A stretch of 64,000 nucleotides of DNA, taken from Kitasatospora sp. NBC_00374. Lineage in GTDB: Bacteria > Actinomycetota > Actinomycetes > Streptomycetales > Streptomycetaceae. This document shows, one piece after another, positions 20,452-29,800 of this stretch; positions within the stretch are counted from its first letter, which is position 1; every line of letters starts with the position of its first letter. The notes under the pieces are model-generated. The model had not been told where the DNA came from and made no database searches. It saw nothing but the letters and a program-made list of their open reading frames with translations. Position numbers and translations under genes: made by a program. The DNA lies in contig NZ_CP107964.1 of NCBI RefSeq assembly GCF_041434935.1, positions 3,658,001 through 3,722,000 on the forward strand, read 5' to 3'.

Positions 20452-21906
20452 TCAGCCGGGCTGCCCCAGGACCGCCCGCCAGGCCCACCGCAGCGAGGCC
20501 GCCACCTCCATCGCCGTCACCGGGGCGTCGCCACGGGCCGCCCGCCGCCCCGCCAGCCCGTGCAGGTACGCCGCCGCCGAGGCCGCGTCGAACGCCCCGA
20601 GGCCCGCCGCCAGCAGCGACCCGGCCAGCCCGGAGAGCACGTCCCCGCTGCCGGCCGTGCCCAGCCAGGGCGTCCCGGTCGCATTGACCCGGGCCGCCCC
20701 CGACCGGTCGGCCACCACCGTGGTCGAGCCCTTGAGCAGCACCGTCGCCCCGTAGGCCGCCGCCAGCCGCCGGGCGGTCGCCAGCCGGGCCGCCGCGAGC
20801 TCCGCCGCCGGCGGCAGGGCGCCGCCGTCCACCCCCGCGAGCAGCCGCGCGGCCTCCCCGGTGTGCGGGGTGAGCAGCACCGGCGCCGTCCGCCCGGCCA
20901 GCGCGGCCGGGCCGCGCCGGGCGAGCTCGGTCAGCCCGTCCGCGTCCACCAGCACCGGGACGTCGGCCGCCAGCACCTCGGTCAGCACCGGCCCGACCCC
21001 GTCCCCGCCGCCCGGCCCGGCGACCCAGGCCTGCACCCGCCCGGCCCCGGCCGGGCCGCCCGCCGTCACCAGCGCCTCCGGGAACCGCCGCACCACCTCC
21101 TCGGCCGCCGTCCCCGCGTACCGCACGGCGCCGGCCCCGCCGCGCAGCGCACCCGCCACCGACAGCACCGCCGCCCCGGGGTAGCGGGCCGAGCCGGCCG
21201 CGATGCCGAGCACCCCGCGCCGGTACTTGTCGCTCTCCGCCGTCGGCCGGGGCAGCAGCGCGGCAAGGTCCGCGTGCTGGAGCGCCGTCACCGGCGCCCC
21301 GGGCAGCACCAGCCCGATGTCCACCAGGTGCACCACCCCCGCGTACGAGGCGCCGGGGTCGATCAGCAGACCGGGCTTGTGGGTGCCGAAGCAGACCGTG
21401 ACGTCCGCCCGCAGCGCGACCCCGGCGACCTCCCCGGTGTCGGCGTCCACCCCGCTCGGCACGTCCACCGCCACCACCGGGCCGCGCCGCTCCGCCTGCG
21501 CGTACGGCTGCGCCTCGGGCCGCAGCCCGCCCCGGCCGCCGATCCCGACGATGCCGTCCAGCACCAGGTCGGCCCGCTCGAACTCGGTCCGGTCCTCCGT
21601 CACCCGCCCGCCGGCGGCCCGCAGCGCGGCCAGCGCGCCCGCGTGCACCCGCTCCGGCGACAGCAGGACGGCCCGCACCCGCGCCCCGCGCCGGGCCAGC
21701 CGGGCGCCCGCGTACAGCGCGTCGCCGCCGTTGTCCCCGCTGCCGGCCAGCACCAGCACCCGGCTGCCGTACACCCGCGGCAGCAACTGCGCGCAGGTCG
21801 TGGCGAGACCGGCGGCGGCCCGCTGCATCAGCGTGCCCTCCGGCAGCCGGGCCATCAGATCGGCCTCCGCGGCACGGACCTGCTCGACGGTGTGTGCGTG
21901 GCGCAT
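20452..21906 (-). CDS. nnrD: Bifunctional NAD(P)HX epimerase / ADP-dependent NAD(P)HX dehydratase
   Basis: 484 aa. The N-terminal YjeF-type epimerase half (residues 1 to about 215) has GSGDNGGDALYAGA and VDVPSGVDADTG. The C-terminal ribokinase-like dehydratase half has LLTPHTGEAARLL, TVLLKGSTTVV and the nucleotide loop TAGSGDVLSGLAGSLLA. Both activities repair hydrated NADH/NADPH. The fused form combines what is called NnrE and NnrD when separate. It follows acpS with a 21-bp gap. Confidence 0.95.
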   Translation of the reverse strand: MRHAHTVEQVRAAEADLMARLPEGTLMQRAAAGLATTCAQLLPRVYGSRVLVLAGSGDNGGDALYAGARLARRGARVRAVLLSPERVHAGALAALRAAGGRVTEDRTEFERADLVLDGIVGIGGRGGLRPEAQPYAQAERRGPVVAVDVPSGVDADTGEVAGVALRADVTVCFGTHKPGLLIDPGASYAGVVHLVDIGLVLPGAPVTALQHADLAALLPRPTAESDKYRRGVLGIAAGSARYPGAAVLSVAGALRGGAGAVRYAGTAAEEVVRRFPEALVTAGGPAGAGRVQAWVAGPGGGDGVGPVLTEVLAADVPVLVDADGLTELARRGPAALAGRTAPVLLTPHTGEAARLLAGVDGGALPPAAELAAARLATARRLAAAYGATVLLKGSTTVVADRSGAARVNATGTPWLGTAGSGDVLSGLAGSLLAAGLGAFDAASAAAYLHGLAGRRAARGDAPVTAMEVAASLRWAWRAVLGQPG

Positions 21907-21927
21907 TCTTCGGCCTCCAGGGGCTGC

Positions 21928-22296
21928 TCAGCCTTCGGCGATCACCACCGCCGACGCTACGCCCGCGTCGTGACTGAGCGACACATGCCACGACCGGACG
22001 CCCAGTTCGGCCGCCCGCGCCGCCACCGTCCCGGTCACTTTCAGCACCGGCCGCCCCGAGGGCTCGACGCACACCTCGGCGTCCGTCCAGTGCAGGCCGG
22101 GCGGCGCGCCGAGCGCCTTGGCCAGCGCCTCCTTCGCGGCGAACCGCGCCGCGAGCGAGGCGATCCCGCGCCGCTGCCCCGAGGGCAGCAGCAACTCCGC
22201 CTCGGTGAAGAGCCGGTCCGCCAGCTGGGGCGTGCGCTCCAGGAACGCCTCGAACCGGTCGATGGCCGCCACGTCGATCCCGACGCCGATGATCAC
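21928..22296 (-). CDS. acpS: Holo-[acyl-carrier-protein] synthase
   Basis: 122-aa phosphopantetheinyl transferase that activates acyl carrier protein using CoA. Mg-binding residues D8 ([12 protein letters not shown]) and E56 ([12 protein letters not shown]) are in place, and [14 protein letters not shown] closes the fold. First gene of the acpS-nnrD run; the accessory island begins immediately upstream. Confidence 0.97.
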   Translation of the reverse strand: MIIGVGIDVAAIDRFEAFLERTPQLADRLFTEAELLLPSGQRRGIASLAARFAAKEALAKALGAPPGLHWTDAEVCVEPSGRPVLKVTGTVAARAAELGVRSWHVSLSHDAGVASAVVIAEG

Positions 22297-22436
22297 CCTG
22301 AACTCCTCCGTCGCAGCCGCCCGTCGCCCGGACCTTACGGCACACTTTCGGGTGAGTACCTCTTCGACCGCCCGACTGTCCGGGGCCGTCCACCTACCGT
22401 GGTGCGCGCCGAACCCCAGCAGGAGGGAGAAGGGCC

Positions 22437-22994
22437 GTGGCCGCCATGCCAGCAGTCGAGCACCCGCTGCCGGGGGACGACCTCCTCCGGGCGTTCCTGG
22501 AGCTGGACACCCCGCCGGGCTTCAAGGCCGAGCTGATCGAAGGGGAGATCGTCGTGACCCCACCGCCCGACGGCGACCACGAGGACGCCATCGCACGGTT
22601 CACCCGAGCCGTCGCCCGGCTGGCCGCGCAGGAGCTGTACGTCAGCGGAGGGAAGGGCATCACCACGCCGCGCGGTCGCTTCGTCCCGGACGCCGCGGTC
22701 GCGCCCGTGGGCCACTTCAGGGATCAGGGGCCCTGGGCGGACCCCACCGGGCTGGCCCTCGTCCTGGAGGTCACGTCCACCAACCCCGCCAAGGACCGCG
22801 AGGCCAAACGCCTCGGCTACGCGGCCGCAGGCATCCCCTGTTATCTGCTGATCGACCGCGACGAGGGCCGTGCCACGCTCTTCACCGACCCGATGGACGG
22901 GGATTACACCGTCCACACCCAGGCTGCCTTCGGCAAGCCTCTCGAGCTGCCGGAGCCGTTCTCGTTCGCTCTGGACACGACGTCCCTGCGATAG
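22437..22994 (+). CDS. Uma2-family putative restriction-like endonuclease
   Basis: 185 aa, GTG start with AGGAGG about ten bases upstream (ATG 22446 is an alternative). PD-(D/E)XK fold: D85 in RFVPDAAV, E111 in [10 protein letters not shown] and K124 in [20 protein letters not shown] are the likely metal and catalytic residues. Uma2/DUF820 proteins are abundant in streptomycetes and cyanobacteria, and their biological role is unsettled. It stands alone and is convergent with the immunity-like gene, with a bidirectional hairpin between them. Confidence 0.9.
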   Translation: MAAMPAVEHPLPGDDLLRAFLELDTPPGFKAELIEGEIVVTPPPDGDHEDAIARFTRAVARLAAQELYVSGGKGITTPRGRFVPDAAVAPVGHFRDQGPWADPTGLALVLEVTSTNPAKDREAKRLGYAAAGIPCYLLIDRDEGRATLFTDPMDGDYTVHTQAAFGKPLELPEPFSFALDTTSLR

Positions 22995-23053
22995 CCGGCC
23001 CCAGAACTCGACTCGGCCGCCCGGATCACGAGTCGGCCCGACGTCCGGCACGG

Positions 23054-23097
23054 CAACAGGCCGTGCCCGGCAGCGAACTGCCGGGCACGGCCTGTTG
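23054..23097. terminator. Bidirectional hairpin between the Uma2 and immunity-like genes
   Basis: AACAGGCCGTGCCCGGCAG and its exact complement flank a CGAA loop; one more C-G pair extends the stem to 20 bp. It sits between two convergent genes (stops at 22994 and 23107) and can serve both. Confidence 0.88.
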
Positions 23098-23106
23098 ATC
23101 TCCTGT

Positions 23107-23802
23107 TCAGTAGTTGAACTTCTCGGGTGGCACGAACAGGCCTTCCGCCAGCTCGGGATCACCCTCTCCGAGCCCGGTCAGCACCCCCCACTGCACCTGA
23201 GGGAGCAGTGCCAGGTACGAGTCGTCGTCGACCGCACCCGCCCGACCCCAGAACTCGGCGATCGACACCCCGATCGAGCGCCCCGAGTAGTCCACGATGT
23301 GATCGTCCAGGCCCGCGACGAGCAGAGCTTCGAGGGCCCGTCCGTCGTGCCAGTTCGCGATGTCGATCGCGGCTGCATCCCGCCATCCCGGTTCCGCCCG
23401 GTCGGAGACCAGAAGGGACACCAGCACCTCGGCGCGGTCGTCCCAGTCCAGACTCCCGGTCCGGGTCAGGGCGGCGAGGAATTCGGCGGGCGGTGTGTAC
23501 CCGTGATCCCGGACGTAGTGGGCAATCATCGCGGGGGCACAGTACGTCGTCCCCTCGACCCCGAAGATGTGGATCTCACCGGTGCCCCTGGCAGGCTCTC
23601 CGGCAGGACACAGCTCGCAGTCGTGGAGCCCCAGGGCCAGGCTCCGCGACCGCTTGGCCTCCTGTTGGATCCGCTCGAACTGCCTCTCGGTGACGGAGCT
23701 CCCACCCGGGAACTCGGAATCGCCCCCGAGCCACCCGATGGACGTCATGGCCAACGGGGCTTCGTCGTAGACGAAGGGAGAAAGGTCTGGATACTCAGCC
23801 AT
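23107..23802 (-). CDS. Candidate immunity/cognate protein of the RHS exoprotein
   Basis: 231 aa from ATG 23802. The N-terminal half belongs to a type common in streptomycetes: PDLSPFVYD, SIGWLGGDSEFPGG, the His-Cys motif LHDCELC (H60, C62, C65), GTGEIHIFGVEGTTYCAP and AHYVRDHGYTPPAEFLAAL. The C-terminal half (about 121-231) looks like short alpha-helical repeats (IDIANWHDGRALEALLVAGL, HIVDYSGRSIGVSIAEFWGR) as in HEAT-like immunity proteins. Its ATG lies inside the end of the RHS gene (8-base overlap), strongly suggesting coupled expression. The immunity role is inferred from this context, not from a known family function. Codon choice is less GC3-biased than in the housekeeping genes. Confidence 0.75.
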   Translation of the reverse strand: MAEYPDLSPFVYDEAPLAMTSIGWLGGDSEFPGGSSVTERQFERIQQEAKRSRSLALGLHDCELCPAGEPARGTGEIHIFGVEGTTYCAPAMIAHYVRDHGYTPPAEFLAALTRTGSLDWDDRAEVLVSLLVSDRAEPGWRDAAAIDIANWHDGRALEALLVAGLDDHIVDYSGRSIGVSIAEFWGRAGAVDDDSYLALLPQVQWGVLTGLGEGDPELAEGLFVPPEKFNY

Positions 23803-26800
23803 TTGCGCCGTTCTTGTAACCCGGGTAGCGGCACGCGACCCAGTGACACACACCCATGTTGGGCTCCAGGATGTCACTCAGCAATGTGTCGTCATTGACG
23901 ATGATCGAGCCCAGCCGGTACCTGTGCGGCAGGCCGTTGTCGGACCTGTAGCCGAGCGGACTGAGAGTGTAGTTGGGGATCTCGTCCCCCGGTCCGTAGA
24001 TATGCGGAGGGTTGTAGTTCGGGCCACCGGGACCTGCGATGGCCAGCCCCTTCGAGGCGTCCAGCTTGCGCCCGTCGTCGACGTACATGCAGACGATGGT
24101 CCCGTCCGGAACCCGCGTCGTTCCGTGTCCGAAGTAACCTCCGTGCCCGTGGATGACCGTGTCCCCGTCGGACCGCAGGCCGTCGGTCGGCTGGGCGACG
24201 TTCGCGTTCTTGTGCGGCGGCTTCCCGCCGCCCGGGCTCTCGCCCCCTCCGCTGAGCGTCGCGTCGCTGCTGGCAGCGGGCGTGGTGGGCTCGTCCCCGC
24301 CCTTGGTGGTACCCGACTTGGCGGTGCTCGGAGTATCGGTCTTCGGCGTCGTCGGGGCGGGATCGGCCGGTGCCGTGGTGGGAAGGTCGTCGCCGAGAAG
24401 CCTCCTGACGGCGCCGACGAAGCTGTCGCCCTCCTTCATGGCCAGCCGCACGGCCTTGAAGGCCTTGACGCCGGCTATGGCGCCCTTGACCAGCCCGACA
24501 CCGTCGATGACGAGCGACCCGATCGTTCCGGTCCACTGACCGGCGACGTACGCGTCGGAGTTGGTGTCGATGTTGAAGAGGTCCGCCAACGGTGTGTCGT
24601 CGACGTAGCCCGTGTGCCCGAACTCCGGTATCAGGCCGAAGTCGTCCTTGTCCTCCCAGTAGTAGTTCCAGCCGTCGGAGCAGGCGTTCAGGAAGTCGGA
24701 ACCGGCATTGACGGTCCACTGATAGGGATCGCCGATGATGCAGTCACCGACGCCACCGAGGAAGCTGCCCGCGTCGTTGGCCCAGTCCTTCAGCCAGTTG
24801 AGGCCATTGGCGTCGCTGCCGGTCGTGGGGTTGTTGGCGGCATACGTGTAGCCGCCCATCTGGTTCGGGTCCCCGATCTGGAACACCGGGTCGGCGGTCA
24901 GGAACCGGCCGACCACGGGGTCGTAGTTGCGGGCGCCCAGCAGGTCCAGGCCGCTGAGAGCCTCGGTGGGCTGGCCCAGGAAGCCGTTGTTGTCGGCCCA
25001 TCCGGAAGGTGCCGTGCCACGGGGATTCCCGAAGGGGTCGAAGGCCCGCCTGGTGATCGCCAGGGTCTTGGCGTCGATCTGGAGCTGGGCCGTGCCCTGA
25101 ACGTTCCTCGGCTGGTAGCAGACGGCCCCGCCGCTGGACCGGACGATCACCGTCCCGTCGGGCGCCCGGTAGTAGCGCTGGCCGGCGACGGCCTTGGTGG
25201 TGTTGTCGAGGGTGAGCTGCTCGGCACCGGAGAACAGGTAGAGCTTGGTGGTGGTCGGGGTGCGCTGGATCAGGAGGCCACCGCTGGCGTCATAGACGTA
25301 GCTGGCCTGCTTTCCGTCGGTGACGACGGACTCGGTTCGGCCTTCCTTGTCGTAGGAGATGCTCTGGTCGGACGTCTTGTTGCCGGTGACGCTGCGGCTC
25401 TTGGTGTTTCCGGCCGCGTCGTAGAGTGGAGCGAGCGTGCTGACGCCCGTGGTCGGGTTGGTGGTGCTCACCGAGCTGACGGTGTTGGGCTTCGCCGCCG
25501 CCAACGTTCCGGCACCTGGGTAGCTGCTGGTCTGGGTCGTGTTCTTTGCCGCGTTGCCGGTCACATCGTGCTGGACCTGCTGTGTGCGGTCACCCAGTTG
25601 GTTGTACTGCCAGTCGAGCCAGTACGGTGCCGAACCACCGATCGTCGCCGCGCCGGGCGTGGTCGTCCTGCAACGTGCGAGTTGACCCGCCGTCGCAGGC
25701 GTCGTGCCCTTGGTATCGGTCCACGCGGTGACCAGCCGGTCCTGCGCGTCGTAGGTGAAGCACTGGGTGTCCGTCGCGCGATCGGTGCCGCCGGACGACA
25801 CGGTTTCGGAGACCGTGGTGACGTTGCCGGACTTGTCGTACCCGTAGCCGGTGTCCGAGATCGGATTGGCGGTGTTGGTCTGCAGGGTGACGCGGTTGGT
25901 GGCCAGCCGACCCGTTGCCTGGTCGTAGGTCTGTCCGGTGCGCAGTTGCTTGGCCGCCGGCCCGAGCGTGGTCTGCAGAACCTGGCCGAGCGGGCTGTAG
26001 TTGGTCGAGGTGACGTACGGCGTCGTGGGCGTACCCATGCTGTACAACCCGCCCTGCAGGTTGTAGCCGTAGCCCACGGTCTCGGCCGGAAGGCCGCCCT
26101 CGGTTCCGTACGTGGTGGAGGCCAACAGGCCGACGTTCGTGGTGTACGAGGGCGTGACACCGTAGGTGCCTGCGAGCTTCCCTTCCGAAGCCGGGATGAC
26201 CACGCTGGTCCCGGTCGCCTGTCCGGCTGCGTTGTACCCGGTGACCTTGGTGACGTACGCACTGCCGTTCCGGCCGCCGACATAGCGAGTGGAGGCGACC
26301 GGGAGACCCTTGCCGAGGCTGTCGTAGGTCCACTCGGCCAGGAGCTTGGACGGGTCTGACGTACTGGCGCCCTCGTACTCGCCGGTCCTGCGCCCGAGCG
26401 AGTCGTAGGTGAACGAGAGCACCTGTCCCCGACCGTCGGTGGTCGTGGCGACCCGCCCGAGCTCGTCGTAGGACGTCCTGGAGGTACCTGTATTGGGATC
26501 CGTCTGGGAGATCGGCTGCCCGTGAAGGTCGTACGTGTAGGACCAGACGTTGCCGACGGTGTCCTTGACCGAGCCGAGCTGACCGCTCGGCGTGTACGTG
26601 TAACTCGTGGTGATGTCGGCGGTCGAGGCCTTGTTCGACGTTCCGGTCGACCACAGCGGGGAGTTGGCGGAGTCATACAGGGTGACGGAGTCATCGCCCT
26701 GCACCTTGAGGAAGGCGCCCGCACGCCCCGCCGTGTTGGTCGACCAGAGCTTGGCGGTACCGGCCGAGTCCCAGACGACGAAGTTGCCGTCGCTCTGCAT

Positions 26801-29800
26801 CACCGCGTACGCACCGGGGTGACCCGCCGTGCCCGAGGACCACAGAGTGGTGCCTTCGGCCAGGGCTGTCAGCACTAGGTTGCCGTCCGCCTGCATAGCT
26901 AGTCGGACGCTCTTGGAAACGACAGAACTGCCCGATGCGATGGTCGAGTTGCTGGTCAGACTTCGATCAGCGGTCGTGTCCCGGGAAATCGTCGAGGTGC
27001 TGCGGCCCAGCGCGTCGACGTAGGTCGTGCTGCTCGGGCCTCCCTCCGGCAGCGTGCTGTCGACGCGGTCCACACCCTGGTAGGTCTTCGTGGACTGCCA
27101 CAGCGTGCTCGCGAAGGACACCTGCTGAGTGGCGACCGAACGCCCCAGGCCGTCGAACACGCTGCGCGTGACTGAGGGTCCTGTGTTGTTCGTCTCGGCC
27201 CACAGGGTCGTGCCGGCGCTGTGAGCGACGTCGGCGTAGGGAGCAATGGTGGAAACGGCCCACCCGTGCGAATCGTAGAACGTGGACGACACAAGCCGTC
27301 CCGCCGAGTTGTCCGCAGTGCTCGACTGGGTCTGACGGGGACGGAGCAGCCCGTCGTAGATCGTCACACCGGTCGCGTAGGAGCCGTCCTCCCGCAGCGT
27401 CTGCGTCGTGACAGTGGACGGATCCGGATTGTCACCGGCGCCGTGGACCGCATAGGTGAAGACCAGATCAGGAGTCTGGTCTGCCTGCCTGCGTCCGGGC
27501 TTCCAGACATGGGTGCGGCGCCCCAGAGCGTCGAACTTCACATCGCTGACCCGGTTGTTCGCGTCCACCGAGTGCGTCACGGCACTCCGAGCGGGCGAGA
27601 TGGTGCTGCTGGCCTCCCACCCCAGCGGGCTCCTGGTGGACAGCGAGGTCGGGAGGATCGAGCTGTCGGGGCCATAGGTCGTCGTCGTCACCGCCCCCAC
27701 GCCGTCCACGCTTCTGGTGACCCGCCCGTACTTGTCATACGACAGGCCACCCACCGTCTGGAACTCCGGCTTGCCCGCAGCGTCGAACGACTTCACGGAC
27801 TGGGTGGCGGTGAGGAGACCGAGGGACGTGCCGTTCTGCCCCAGAGAGCCGAACGCTCCCGGTGTGGTGACGCTGCCGTCGCCGTCGTAGAACATCCGCT
27901 TCTGCGAGAGGAGCGTCGTCTTCGTCACCGGCGTCCCGCACGGCCCGACGACGCCGATCGTCTCCTTCGGATTCATCAGCATCATCGGGTTGGCGGCCGG
28001 CGCCGACGCGTACGTCGTCGTGACGCAGGTCTCCTGGGACGGTACAGCGAGATCGCCCTTGTCGTTGACCTGGGAGATCCGCCCCAGGCTGTCGAACGTG
28101 CTCTTCGACTGGGTGGTCCGCCACGTGGTGTTGTCCGACATCAGCCCCATGGCACGGGTAGAGGTCGAGACAACCCGGCGCGCCGTCAGATCCGGCAGGA
28201 CGGACAGCTTGGCCGGAGCCGGGTCCTGCGAGGTCCAGGCAGACCGGACCGCCGTGACGGTGACCTCCGTGGAGGGCTCGTCGGTCAGCGACTTCTTGAC
28301 CACACTGCCGCCGGCCTGGGTGTAAGTGGCCGTCTCCTGCGGCGTGCCGGACAGCCAGGGACTGTCGCTGGCCTGCTCGCCCAGCGAGTTGGCGAGCTTG
28401 ACGCTGCGACGGGTGCCGTCGGCCTTGTAGTCGCCGTCCATCCCTTGCAGGTACGAGACCACCGTCTGGGTGATCGGGTCCGGTGCCGCTCCGGTGGTGC
28501 TGGTGACGGTCCGGTAACCGCGGAACGCGCCCCAGGTGCGGTGCTGGTCATCCGTCAGCTCGGAGTCGTCCCGGTGCCAGGCCGCGCCACCGCTGTAGGT
28601 GTAGTTGGTGACACTGGCCGGGGACCCGGCCTTCGTCCGGTCGCTGTCGGTGACCTGGGCGACCAGGGTCTTGTGGAACCAGTCCTCGATCGGGTCCTTG
28701 CCGCCCGGGGTGTTCCAGAACACCGGGTAGCAGGCCATGGTGTTCGAGTCCGCCGAGGCCGGCATGGTGTTGTTGACCCGCGAGCACTCGGGCGCCCGGT
28801 AGGTGACGGCCACCGACTCACCGGTGTCGGTCTGGATGCTGGAGATCCGCGGGTGGTAGAGCGGCGGGGCCGCCGGGGAGAGCCCGTCGACGCGGTTGTC
28901 CATCTCGAGGCCGGTGAAGGTGACCGGGTCGAGGGTCAGGGTGCCGGTGCCGCCGGCGGAGGTGTCCTTGCCGGTGTGCTTGATCTCGGAGAGCCACATC
29001 ACCGACTGCAGGGCGCCCGCGTTCTTCGGGTCCTGGGTCTTGCCGGTGACCGGGTCGTAGGTGCCGCCCGCGTCCGAGAACACCTGGCCCAGGTCGTAGG
29101 TGTCGACGTCCTGCCACCCGGAGGCGGTGCGGACCTTGGTGTCGATCGACTTCAGCCGGGTGGTCTGCCAGAACGTCGGCCCGCCGGTGAGGCAGACGCC
29201 GTCGGTGTCGTCGCCCTCGACCTTGTTCTTGTCCGTGGAGAGGCAGGTCAGGTCGTACGGGGTGTCCGGCCAGTTGGTGGCCGTGTCCTTGGAGAGGTTC
29301 GACTCCTGGCAGACGCTGTCCGACGTGGTGCAGCGCTGCGCGGCGTTGAACACGACCTTCGCCGCGGGTTCACGGCCCGCCAGCACGTCGGGAAGCTGGT
29401 ACCCGTACGAGATCTGGGTGAGGCGGCCGCCCCGGGTGTACGCCGTGAGCGTGCCGCCCTTGTCGTCCTTGGCGACCTGGCCGTAGCCCATGTTGTAGTA
29501 GTTGGACTCGGTGGCGTAGTCGTAGCGCTGGACGTTGCCGTGCGGGTCGACCGCGAAGTCCAGGTTGAACCGGTACCCGGGCTGCTTGTCGCACTGCGAG
29601 TCGTTGCCCTTGCCGGAGTCGTAGCAGGGGTCGCCCGACTTGGGGTGGTAGATCGGCACGCCCCAGGCGCTGTTGGTGGCGCCGTCCGAGGTGGTGCCGG
29701 GCGCGTGGTTGAGGCCGAGGTAGTAGGCGGTGCCGTCGGTCGTGGTGACCTTGAAGTACTCGCCCTCCCACAGCCCGTTCGAAGCGCCGGTCAGCCGCTC

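Noticed and set aside
19265-22393. 1,042-aa minus-strand frame across alr, nnrD and acpS
   Set aside because: Out of frame with three clearly recognised genes on the same strand and almost pure Gly/Ala/Arg.
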